A DNA stretch of 64,000 nucleotides from Anaeramoeba flamelloides (Eukaryota; Metamonada; Anaeramoebidae). A model generated the notes under the pieces. The model worked only from the letters and a program-made list of their open reading frames with translations, was not told the DNA's origin and searched no databases. The stretch's first letter is position 1, and each line of letters starts with the position of its first letter. The stretch lies in the NCBI GenBank assembly GCA_027625915.1, contig JANTQA010000029.1, positions 1 to 64,000 on the forward strand. The letters run 5' to 3'. Of this stretch, positions 12,601 to 22,600 are shown piece after piece. Both the position numbers and the translations under genes were made by a program.

Positions 12601-12888
12601 GATTTCAAATCGAGAATTGATCCCAATTGATTTATTTTCAAAAACAGGGAAGATGATCCCAACACAACCATTCGAAGTGATAAAATGAGTGTACCTTTTA
12701 TTGGTCACAATTAAATGCGTTTCTGCAAATTCCTCCGAATAGTTTTGCTCGTTATTGTTTTGATAATTTGGTAACAAAACAGTTCCTCCTATTGATCGAA
12801 TCAGATTTATAATTGGTCGATAAGTTGTGCTGCTTAAGAGAAAGTTTAAAAAGTCGAGATATTTGGCTTTGTTTTGGGATTCTGACAT
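5791..12888 (-). CDS. VPS9-domain Rab guanine-nucleotide exchange factor, two exons, 1431 aa
   Basis: VPS9 domains load GTP onto Rab5/Rab21-family GTPases on early endosomes. Exon 1 (11445-12888) starts at the ATG at 12888 and ends in phase 1 at donor GTAAGT. Exon 2 (5791-8642) opens after TTTAG in the matching phase. Joining them gives 1431 codons and rebuilds one VPS9 domain at about residues 375-555. Its first half includes LQFIQFEHLDLDP and KINSHRSPNEKV. Its second half includes GADDFLPLF, NIEYILNFHNP and YDLANLISAVSFLE. Asp486, Pro490 and Tyr527 match the Rabex-5 catalytic Asp, Pro and Tyr with identical spacing, but the usual Thr is Ala530. Residues 1-180 form a globular region of unknown fold; a GGTVLL...THLI stretch is faintly BRCT-like. 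Residues 200-300 and most of exon 2 are low complexity (Glu/Asn/Lys), with a basic block (RRKKKKK) in the middle. The end is a short helical segment. The Rab target cannot be read from sequence. Extra small exons inside the intron are not excluded but are not needed. Confidence 0.8.
6290..7265 (-). repeat. Hexanucleotide coding minisatellite encoding Glu-Asn dipeptide runs
   Basis: On the plus strand the unit is ATTTTC with ATTTCC, GTTTTC and ATTTTT variants. The minus strand therefore encodes runs of Glu-Asn, Gly-Asn and Lys-Asn. Runs alternate with a recurring NNDKENINKN-like motif. A longer unit containing KKNANEKKKEIEKEEKK occurs twice, around 6402-6465 and 6610-6670, so a unit of about 70 residues has been duplicated. 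Phase is kept throughout with no stop, which argues for selection on the frame. The long open frames on the plus strand here are by-products of this repeat. Confidence 0.85.
8643..11444 (-). other. 2802-bp phase-1 intron of the VPS9 gene
   Basis: The donor is GTAAGT at 11444 and the acceptor ATATTTAG ends at 8643. The split codon (G plus GA) gives Gly482 just before the GADDFLP motif. The intron is AT-rich with long T and A runs (9606-9640, 10471-10491). It carries a complete T-family MITE at 10641-11126. No further conserved exon is needed to complete the VPS9 domain. The intron falls inside the catalytic domain, so correct splicing is essential for function. Confidence 0.75.
10641..11126. 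mobile_element. T-family MITE, copy 1 (TA-flanked, Tc1/mariner-like), 486 bp
   Basis: The ends form an inverted repeat. The left begins TACTGTTGTCAAAATAAAGC and the right, read inverted, begins TACAGTGATCAAAATAATGC. TA at both outer edges is consistent with a Tc1/mariner-type TA duplication. There is no open reading frame, so it is non-autonomous. A second copy lies at 51714-52188 with similar internal sequence. It sits in the VPS9 intron. Confidence 0.7.
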
Positions 12889-13194
12889 TTGTTACTTTTT
12901 GTTTTTTTTCTTTTTTTTTTGACCTTGAAGTAACAAGAAAAATGAAAAAAAATGTTTAGAAAAATATCATAAATTCGTTTTTGACATTTTGCTTTACTTT
13001 ATGTCAAAGCGTTTTTGAAGTAGTGTTTGTTTAACACATTGAAGGTTTCACTTTGTGATAAAGTACCTTTTCATTTGTGGAGTGAATTAAGAATGCTTAT
13101 TAATTTCATATCTCCTGAAAGACTTCATGAAATTATTTCTCCAAGTTTCTCTTGTTTTTTTTATTTTGGATGTTTGAAAGGGGGTTTAGGTTTG

Positions 13195-13960
13195 TTAAGT
13201 GATTTACTTCTACCACAGAGAAGTCTTAAAGTAGTAAGTTGTTACATGTTAATCTAAATCATATTAGTACTCAATAACTCATGTGTATCTAATTATTCGT
13301 TTTTGTAAAATTGCACCAAAAGCTGTTCTAATCTTTTACAAATGATCTCTGTATGAGTTAGTAAAAAAAATCCAACAATTTCAGAAAAAAATCTGCTTTT
13401 CGTCACAAATTACGAGATAATATCGTCAACCTTCAGACTCTGTAGCTAAAAAATATATTTCTTAAATTTATCTCGAAATATAGATTAGTTATTAAGAATT
13501 CGAATTTTTTTCGAAAAAAATAAAAATAATTAACAAATAAAGTTTTTTGAGAAATTATTTTAACCTATGAAAAATATATTGATATTAAAATTAAATTTAT
13601 AACAAAACGAAATTAAACTAATATTCTTTGGTGTTTTATGTTGATGATTAATGTCTTAAATTTTGAGTAAATCTTGAAATTATCAAAATTGATATTTTTA
13701 GGTGATCTAAATATTGAATTTTTTAAATATATTGATAATTATTATTTTTTTTTCTATTTTTAGATTTGAATAAGCAATTAGAATATTTGAAAATGAAAAT
13801 TTTTAATTGTGATTATTAGTAAAAAATGAATAATTTTGTGTTCAGTAAGATTTATAATAGATTTTATAGAGTAATGTGAACAACTGTATTACGAATATCA
13901 TTTACCCTCAATTACAACATACTTTCTTAATCGGTGAATCTCGGGAACTGTTAATCTCAC
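13195..13960 (+). mobile_element. R2 element copy D, old and diverged
   Basis: It starts TTAAGTGATTTACTTCTACC, matching the R2 start TTAAGGGATTAGCGTCTACC. It ends near 13960 after the shared segment CAATTACAACATACTTT. It is more diverged than copies A-C, its right TTAA is not intact, and it has no coding capacity. Confidence 0.6.
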
Positions 13961-15167
13961 AATAATTTACTGTTAAATAGAATTCTCCAGATATTTTAAT
14001 TATGTTCTCTTTTCGTTTTGATTTTTTAAGGTATTTACAATCTTCTATAATCAGATAAAATTATTTTTTTTGTCCAAAAAAGAAGTTATTCCTTTTTTCT
14101 TATTTGTTTTGTTATTAATACCACTCAAACATCAAGTCGCAATTAAATTTAATATTGATATAGATGAAATTATTTCTATTTATTGTGTTATGAGTACTTT
14201 TTTAAATTAGAATATTTAGAGGAAATGAAAAACTAATTGAAGTTGTATCTTATTTGGTGTATTTCAAAAAAGTGTGGCAAGTGAGATTCTAAAGTAGAAC
14301 AAAAAATAAAATTAAAAAAAATTGAATAATGACATTTTTTTTTTTTTTAAAAAAAAGAAACAACCCTGGACTATATAGCATATTTTAAAATATTTTCATC
14401 AAAACATCTCAGAAATATTTCCTAAAAATGACAAAAATATTCACTTTTATTGCGTAAATTCAAGTTATTTCAATGTCATTTAAATATTGAATATAATAAA
14501 GAACAAATAGGTTTGTTTTTTGAATAAAGTTATAAGTTTCCACTGGTATTTCTCAATTTTATATTGATTAAAACTCAAAAGAAAAAATAATAATAATAAT
14601 TATAAATTAAAATAAAACCCCAAAATTTTTCAAACTTTAAAAAAATATATTTTAAAACTGTATATTCGAAACTTTGATGTCTTTAATTCAAATAATACAT
14701 TACCAATAAGCTAACAAATAAAACTAATTACTATTAAAAATCAATTGATGATAAATGATAATTTAGAATATTTTAATTGTTATATTGGAATTAAGTCTTT
14801 ATACAAATATTTAAAAATAAATACGGACAAGATTTTTTTGAAATCCCTTATAAAATAACATATTAACATGGAATCTTGATTATCTTTATATTGTTATTAT
14901 TTATTTCAATAATTATAATTTTCTCTCTTCTATACTGATACCATTATCTCTATATATTCTGATTATTGATTACGTTGTGTGATTCAACAAAATGACATCC
15001 AGTTTACTTTGATCATAAATTTATTTAGATTTTTAAATTTTAGCTATTTGTAGGCAAGTTAATATAACATTGGATATTTTTTCTTGATAAAAGGAAAAAA
15101 AAATATTTTCTTTTTGAATAAAAAAAAAAAAAAAAAGTGATACAAAAGTAGGAAATATTTGAACTTA

Positions 15168-15292
15168 GCTTTATTGGTTAGGTTTAAGTGCTCAAGAGCT
15201 CTTGATCTGTTAAAGAGAGATTTTTGAAGTGATTAAATTTGTGACTTTTAATTTAAAGAGTATTCAAAAGAAATAAAAGAGTTTTAAAAAAT
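15168..15292 (+). repeat. R11 repeat, copy 1
   Basis: Landmarks are GTGCTCAAGAGCTCTTGATC, TGTTAAAGAGAG, TTTTGAAGTG and AATTTGTGACT. The inverted partner lies at 58778-58908. The core AAGAGCTCTT is palindromic. The class is unknown. Confidence 0.55.
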
Positions 15293-15621
15293 AATACAAA
15301 AACTTATTTTTTAGGTTTTATTTTGTAACCATAGTGTTAAATGGGTTATTTTCCCATTTATTTTCTGTTAATCATATCAAAAATTTACAGATCTTCTATA
15401 TAATACAAACTATTTAGAAAATACTATATTTGAAAAAATTTAATCCCCATGTACAATGAATTATCGTCACCCTTAACAGAAATTAACCTCATTAACAATA
15501 ATATTATATAAAAAGAATTTAATTATCACCATCATTTATCTTCTACGATGTTTTTAACAACCAAATTAGAAAACCAAGTTGATTATTTTCCTTCTTATAC
15601 ACTGTTCAATTAAAAGAAAAT

Positions 15622-15653
<32 letters not shown>

Positions 15654-16596
15654 TTGGAAAACGAAATGGAAAAATAATAAAAAGTTTAAAATTTTAATTC
15701 TTCATCTAATTTATAAATATAATTCTATTTATCTTATACCTTTGAAAATTTTAGTGCTATTAATAAAAATACAACACCATGTTGAAATATATTTAAACTA
15801 ATCAGGGTTTTTGGAATATCCTCTAACAAGGATCAAATTAAAAAAAAAAAAAAAAAAAATCAATACCATAAGAATTTCTCTATCTCTAGATTTAGCTTGA
15901 TAAACAAACCTTTTAAATTTTAACATTGATAAATTTAAGACAAATTTCAAAAAATAAGTTAATATCTTATAGGAACATTTTTTTTTCTGATGGATCAAAA
16001 ATACAATTTTTTAAAAGATATTTACATAACCAACTATTATAGATATATTTAAAATATTTGGCTTTAACAAAAACAGATTTTAAAGATATTTATACTTGGA
16101 ATTATAATAAAATAATTTTCCTTGTATATTAAAAAAACATTATATTCTTAAATCTAAAAAAAAAAAACAATATCTTTATTAGCTCTAGTAGGTAATAGAT
16201 AAAATTTTGACTCTTTATTAAAAAAATTTTCTAAATAAGAATTTAGAAGATCTGTAGAGTGCCAAGAGAGTACCATAGAGTACCTAGGTTTTCTTCAGTT
16301 TTTCTGTATTATTTGTAAAATATTGATTTTTCAAACAAACAGAAAGCTCAATAAAACCCAATTTAAAATAAGAGGAATTAACAACATTGCTTAAATAATA
16401 ATAATAATAATATACAAATAATAAAAAGTTACTAGGAAAAAAATAAAAAACACTCAAAGTTTTTTTGAGTTATTTTAACATATGACAATTGAAAAAAAAT
16501 AAAAATAATAAATATTTATAAAAATGATTACTTGAATGGATTAAAAAAAGACAAAATACAATATAAATATATTCTTTTTATAAAGAAGAATTTTAT

Positions 16597-19500
16597 TTAA
16601 TTATCTGATTCATCAAAACTAATATTTTCAGAAGAATTATTATGTTCATTTTCTTTATCAGTTTTTATTTCGTTTTCAGAAGAGTTAATCTTTAATTCAC
16701 TACTGTGAGATTGGGAATTATTTTGTTGATTCTGATTTTGGGAATTTTCAAATTCAATTTCATCACTGTTTGAATTTGAATTCTCAATTTTGTTATCATT
16801 TTGATGATTTTTAGATAATGATGTGTTTAAATTTTTCGATTTCTTATTTTTTCCACTATTGTAACCAGAGTTCTGCCCCGAATCTGAATGGTCATTAGAA
16901 GAAGAATGATGATTTTCAATATTCCGATCTAAGTCATGATCAAACTCAGAATATCTTTTTTCAATAGTTCTTCTTTCATAATAATTAAAAATAATTCCGC
17001 CAACCCATGTAAATAATGCAAACATGCCACCAAAAATTCCTAAACCAGAAAAAATGGTCGATGTTATAGGAACCTTTTCTGTGGATTTACACTCATATGG
17101 ATCGCAACTCTCAATATATTTTGTATGATTAACTGTCATTGTTTTTTCAAATTGTCGAGAAATATCTTGCCAAGTGTTATACATGTCATATTTTGTTTCA
17201 GTTTGCAAAGTTGGATTTTCTAGTTTGGATATATTTCCATTTATAAGGCCTTCGTCGATTCCTTGTTTCTATTGAGTTACATAGTAAAGTTATATACAAT
17301 TATTTTTTTAAAGAAATATTAAATGATTTTTATTACTAATAAATCTAAACACTTGTTATAAACTTTTTATTCAATTTCCATTTTTGAAAATCTATCAAGT
17401 CAACTTTTCAAACAGTTCTTTAGACAGAATATTTGGAAGAATAACTAATTTTACAAGGTTAATAAAAATTTAAAGCAACAAAATACTGATTCAAATTTAA
17501 AGGGAAAAATTTGTAAAATTTTCGAAAGTGAAGTAAAAATTTTTAGACACATATATGAGTCTATCAGTATTTTCCCAGATAATTTTTTTAAGTTTCCTTT
17601 TTATCCCTAAAAAAAAATTTTTTTTATCATTTTTTTTTTTTTTTTATCGAATTTACAGTCCCAACTAAAATGGTAGATATCTTCAATAATTTTCAAAATT
17701 AGAGATTTTTTCATAAATTGTAATATTTTATTTTTATTGTATTCTTATCATAAAAATAAGAATATATATTAAGGTAATTTGTGAAATTTCCTAGTTTTAA
17801 TATGGATGTAGAATCCTTAAATTTTAAATTCTTTTTGTTCATAATTTTTTTTTATAAGTTGAGAGATTTTTCTCAATTATTTTGAATTCTGGAATGGTGT
17901 TGCTATGTTTTTTTCTTAATTAAAAAGAATAGAGTAAAATATATTGATTATTCTTAATTCTTGTTAATTCATCTTATTTTTTTGTTAGATTTTTTTTTAA
18001 TTAGAAGAAATAAACTGAAAATTTAAAAAATTTTCTTTTTATTTATTAAATTAAAAAAATTCACTCTTGGTTTTCTTGAGTTTTCTGTTTATTTAGAAAA
18101 TCCATGGATTTTACAGATAAAATAGAAAAATTACATAAAAACGTAGGTAATATTCAACATTTGGCGTTACTTTACGGAACTTTATAGCATTCTGTGTTAT
18201 TCTTTTTTTGATATTTTTCAAAGATTAGAAAATCAATCGATTTTTGAAACAAAAACAAAAATTAAAAAAAAAAGTTAGCTTAACTACAATGTGAAAATTA
18301 AGGTAAGCCAAAACTGCATATTGAATTTCAGTTATACATCTTTTATAAATTATTTTTTCAAATTTATCATAACTTTATGTAATTCAGAAAAGATAGCTAT
18401 TAAACTCATTAAGATTCGAATACCACCTTTTTCAATATTACCAACTTTTGTAAAAAAAACCCTATTTTTGGGGTATTTTTTTTTTTTTGAAATTCATTGT
18501 AACGAATGAATTAATTATAGATCGAACATTAATAAAGAAAAAAGAATAAACATAAAAGCATTTTACTGAAAAAGAGATAGGATATATATATTAAAACTTA
18601 AATATGAAAAATAATAAATGTTAAAAAAATTTTCAGAAAAAAACACGAAAACATTTTTAAACTAAAACATGAAAAAAATAAAAATAATAAAAAATATTCC
18701 AAAAACAGAAAAAAATCAGTTTTTCAATTTAATTTATCTATATCTGTTGAAAGAAATATTTTATTTTAAATTTTAAAATTGAAAAAATATGATTCTTTAT
18801 AGACTATTAGAAAAAAATAGATTAAAATAATCTCTCCACTAAGTCAAATAAAAATTTCAAAAAATTTAAAATTAAAAATGAAAAAAATATTACTAAAAAA
18901 TTTCTTTTTTCTTTTTCTTTTTTTCAATTCCCATTAATATTTAATAAAGTTATAAACCTTTTTTAAAATTTTTATGAATAATATAGTATATTATATGGGT
19001 GTATTTCAAAAATACAAAAGTTAGAGATTTTTTTTTTGAAAAAATTTTCCTAGTTGTGTTTTTTGGCTTTTTAAAAGAACGGAGTAAAATCTTTGATTTT
19101 TCTCAATTCTTTTGAATTCTGAAAAAGCGTCGTCTAGGTTTTTTTGAGATTTTCTATTTTATTTGTGAAGTGTTCTATGTTTTTTTTAAATTTTGAAATA
19201 AACAGAAAATTTTAATAAAAATTCGGTTTATTACTAAAAGTAAAAAAAACCTAAGGAAAATCAATGTTTTTTCCAAATAAAATAGAAAATCTCAAAAAAA
19301 ACCTAGAACACTTCACAAATAAAAAAGAAAACCACAAGAAAACCTAGGCACTTTATAACACTCTACAGATCTTGATGGTACTTGAATACTAGACCGCTTT
19401 CTGTATATGTCCTAATTATAAAAAAGTACTATTTTTTTCTGGTTAATATTTTTTGAAATCTAGCTTTATAACTTAATTCAATTAACCACAGGAATAAAAT

Positions 19501-21495
19501 TTTTTATAATAAAAACATTCTCAACTTTTGAATATCGAAAATATTTTTTGAAATTACTTTGCACTTTTTTATTTTTTTTGAAAAATTGGGACTGAGAAAA
19601 TTTTGAAATCAAAGAATAAGTTAATAGATTAAATTAGAATATTTTTCCAGAGATTTTATCTTTATTAAATAACTTTTTTTTTAATTTTACTATTTAAAAA
19701 TAAAAAAAACATTTGTGGACAAAATTAGTCCCTTTTGGGAAAATAAAATTCCCATAATTTAGAATTTGTTTTAGTAAATGAGCTAAAATAATATGTTGTA
19801 TATAAAAATATACATATTTTCAAGTTTGAATTCACTCAATTTGATAGAAAATTTTTTCAAGAAAAAGTTGAGTAGAAACTTTATTTATTTTAATTTTTTC
19901 ATTTTGTTTTTTTAATTTTTTTAATGGAAGGTATTGGATCAGTTTTCCATTTTTAGTGTTTTTTGGTTCATGGTGATATATTATTATTATCTGCCAAATA
20001 ATTTTTAAATATTCTAGACCTTTCCATCAAGAACTATTTATGATTAAATTTTCTCTAAATAGGTTTAGATTTAATTCTAATAATTTTAAGATTTCTATTT
20101 CCCAATGAATATTTCTAATGTTTTTTTTTAAAAATTTATTTTTTCTAAAAATAAATTGTTTTAAAATAATCCAAACAAATAGGGCCAATAAGTTAGTATT
20201 TCTGAAGAAGAATTTTTTTTAAAAATATCCTTTTTTATAAAACCAAATCAGAATTAGAAGAATTAACTTAAAACTAGAATAAAAATTCATTTTGAAAATT
20301 CTTTCGAAAGATCAAGTGATTTGTTTCTCAAAAATTTATCAAATAAAAGATTTTCCATAAAGAATTAAAAATAAAACCAAAAAAAGGATAAGTAATCTTA
20401 TCAAATGTTATATATAAGATCAAGAAATAAATGATTTGTATGTATTTTTTTTGGATCAATCTTGTTCATTTTTTTGAATTCCTTTTTTTAGCTGATATGA
20501 AAATATATTATACTAGGAGATCTGAAACTCTCATATTTTTCAGGTATCAATGTGTTTGTTTAAAGAAATCATTTTAATCACTCAGTTTCCTATAAATGGT
20601 GATATTCTAAATTTAAAAAATGTACTTCTCCCTTAACTCAGAAATTTCAAACAAATTGAATGAAATTTCGGATTTTTGTCAAAAAGAAACAACCTTCTTC
20701 AATGACAATTTTGATATTTTAAATTCTAAATATGAAAGCCGAGTTAAATTCTAGTTCGAAAACTTTCACAAATTTATTGAAGTTGAAAAAAATTTTTGAT
20801 TTTCGAAAAAGCCTTTTTTTCTTTTTTTCGATTTTTTTCCTCTTTTATTCTTTGGCTGTTTTGGTGTTATTAATGCACTTTTTTACATTTAAAACTGAAC
20901 AAACAAAAAAAATTTTTTGGAATGAATTAAAATTTCTAAATTCATGTTTGATTGTGGATTATTTGGGGATCAAGAATAACACCAAGAAAATACTTACTAT
21001 ATAAAACCCGATTTCAATAGCTACACCCATCCATGTTAAATATGAATTCATTGCCACACTTCTGACATAAGGCAAACGCCTTGCTTCTAAAGAAGATTTT
21101 GAGATCACATAATCTGAGATCAAGACACGATGATCTAATTGATGGGAGATCGACTCACGAATTGCCTGACACATGCTATATTCTGTGACATTACTCCCAC
21201 TGTGCCAATCTACTGGATAACGATTTACACAGGTTTCTCCTTTCTCGGCCTCCATGAAGGTTTCGTATGTGATATCCTTAGTTTTGCATTTACAATCATA
21301 GTCGGAAAGTTGTTCACCCATTTCAACAATATATTCTTGGCTGACAATAATTACTCTTTCTGGTCGAGTTAAAAGCGCATACACAAACCAAAAGAAAAAA
21401 ATTGCCAAAAGACCAATGAAGAGGATTATTTCAAGAACTTTTTTAAAGTTTTTTGACTCAATTTTCTTTCTCTTTGGGACTTGGATAAAGTACAT
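16597..21495 (-). CDS. Two-pass membrane protein with cysteine-bearing extracellular loop, two exons, 389 aa
   Basis: I do not recognise the family. Exon 1 (20998-21495) starts at the ATG at 21495, which directly follows a pyrimidine-rich stretch and AACAG, so a 5'-UTR intron may end there. It gives 166 codons and ends in phase 0 at GTAAGT. Exon 2 (16597-17268) opens in phase 0 after CTCAATAG and adds 223 residues. A basic N-terminus (VPKRKK) precedes a transmembrane segment at about 20-42. A loop at 43-234 follows, with Cys 68, 70, 89, 109, 221 and 226 and N-glycosylation sequons at about 102, 178 and 213. A Gly-rich transmembrane segment lies at about 235-260 and is followed by an acidic Ser/Asn/Asp/Glu tail. 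Cytosolic ends, a disulfide-capable loop and a Gly-rich second helix match the topology of ENaC/ASIC or P2X channels. No diagnostic motif of either was found, so a channel role is only a guess. The join rests on splice signals, phase and topology. Confidence 0.65.
19070..19400. repeat. R6 foldback repeat, best copy
   Basis: The left arm around 19132 contains CTAGGTTTTTTTGAGATTTT. An inverted right arm around 19265-19305 contains AAAATCTCAAAAAAAACCTA, so the unit can fold back on itself. Related pieces occur near 16240-16330, 17880-18210, 46110-46320 and 59060-59180. They share motifs such as CTAGGTTTTC and runs of short TAGAGTGCC-like sequence. No target-site duplication could be fixed. Confidence 0.5.
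19418..19975 (+). repeat. R4 dispersed repeat, copy 1 (~560 bp)
   Basis: This copy runs in parallel with 34351-34912 over its whole length and looks highly similar by eye. Shared stretches include ACATTCTCAACTTTTGAATA, AACATTTGTGGAC and CCCATAATTTAGAATTTG. There are no clear terminal repeats and no long reading frame. The class is unknown. Confidence 0.65.
20150..20636 (+). mobile_element. R3 element, 3' part only
   Basis: The right end GTACTTCTCCC followed by TTAA (20633-20636) matches the right end of R3 copy 1 (GTACTTACTCCC, TTAA at 42913-42916). Upstream sequence including AATTCATTTTGAAAATTC and AAGAAATAAATGATTTGT is also shared. The left part is missing or too diverged to see. Confidence 0.6.
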
Positions 21496-22039
21496 TTCTG
21501 TTTTGATTAGAGAAGCAATCAAGAAAAAATAAAATAATAATTTTGAGATGGTTGTCAAAGTTCTTTCTTTTATTTCTTGTTGTTAGTTTTGTGAGTATGA
21601 ACAAAAAGAAAGAAGTTTTATTTGTTAATTATTATTTTGATGGAATTCTGTTTTTAAAATAAATCGTTCAGACTTGATAAATCAGTGTTTATTAATTAAA
21701 AGTTTGTTTCAGTTTTTTTTCTCAAAAGAATGATTACAACAAGATCTAAGAAATCAACAATTTACAATCAAAAAATAGTATTGGTATCTTCAAGTTTTAG
21801 AATTAAAAAAGTAATTCTAAAAATCAAGTATCAACTTGGAAATGTTATCAATAACAAAAAAACAAGATTTAATTTTAAGGGTGTATGTACTTTTTACAAA
21901 TTTAAAGTTCCTAGTTTATGAAAAACCATATTAAACAAAATCATTTCTTTAGTCATACATATTAATATTTTAATAAATTCAAATTGTACCCAGATATCCT
22001 AATATAATAAATTTACTAAATAATTAAAAAATGGTAAAT

Positions 22040-22600
22040 CAGAAAAATGAAAAAATTGATCAAGAAGAAATAAATAAAAAAATTGTTTATTTCTTGCTTT
22101 TATCTGTAAAATTTGATACAATTACTTCTACTTTTCTAGGTTTTAAATATCACTTTGAAGAGAAAAACTTTTTATTAGAAAAATTTTTGTTTACGAAATA
22201 GTCCCTATTATTTTTTTTTGACCAATTTCTAGATAAGGATTCCTTATCTAGAAATATGTTTAATATTGAAAATAAACAAAGTTTTTCAAATCTAAGTAAA
22301 TGGCAAAAAATTTTCTCAATATCAATTAAATTAAGGTAACAATATTTCATAGAGATTCGTCCCTGAACAAATTACTTCTTATTTCTAAAGAAATTCAAAA
22401 ATTAATTTTAAATATCCTCAATTCATTTAATTTATCTAATTCTAGTTTTGGTCCAGATAATAAGATATTTTTTCAATTCTTCTTAAGAAATAAAGATTTA
22501 CTGGGGAAGTTTGTTTAATTTGATAATTATTTATTTTCAATTTAATTGATCATCAAAAAAATCATGAATTCTGATTGGAATTTTCCCCCAATTTCTCTTT
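22040..22600 (-). mobile_element. R3 element fragment, inverted, interrupted by an R1 copy
   Basis: Read on the minus strand it resembles the 3' third of R3. The plus strand shows TTATTTCTTGCTTTTATCTG and ATTTGATACAATTACTTCT near 22090-22130. After an interruption it shows TTTGATAATTATTTATTTTC near 22517. The interruption at about 22190-22370 is an R1 element. Confidence 0.5.
22190..22370 (+). mobile_element. R1 short TTAA-type element, diverged copy
   Basis: It resembles the intact R1 at 29047-29224. The ends TAGTCCCTATTATT and AGAGATTCGTCCC recall its inverted termini. It contains a perfect 29-base palindrome centred at about 22242, with arm TTTCTAGATAAGGA. It has no coding capacity. Confidence 0.55.

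Larger units (their letters stand above)
12889..16596. other. Intergenic region with R2 and R11 copies, otherwise no gene seen
   Basis: This region lies between the VPS9 start codon and the end of the membrane-protein gene. Bases 12889-13190 probably include the VPS9 promoter and 5' leader, although no TATA-like or initiator motif stands out from the AT background. R2 copy D occupies 13195-13960 and R11 lies at 15168-15292. Bases 16240-16330 resemble the R6 repeat. Long A runs occur near 15120 and 15618-15647. A plus-strand frame at 13027-13257 is not convincing because its end lies inside the R2 copy. Confidence 0.55.
17269..20997 (-). other. 3729-bp phase-0 intron of the membrane-protein gene
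   Basis: The donor GTAAGT begins at 20997 and the acceptor AATAG ends at 17269. The intron is repeat-rich. It holds R6-like foldback sequence (about 17880-18210 and 19070-19400), R4 copy 1 (19418-19975) and the 3' part of an R3 element (about 20150-20636). Small plus-strand frames near 20621-20752 and 20732-21004 are open, but they overlap each other out of frame and are not supported as genes. Additional exons of the host gene inside the intron cannot be excluded. Confidence 0.6.

Noticed and set aside
13027-13257. Plus-strand frame of 76 codons near the VPS9 start
   Set aside because: It lacks a credible ATG start and its last third lies inside R2 copy D.
20621-21004. Overlapping plus-strand frames inside the membrane-protein intron, one with a hydrophobic segment
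   Set aside because: The first begins inside the R3 end. The two frames overlap out of phase, no domain is visible, and the second reads into the antisense of exon 1.
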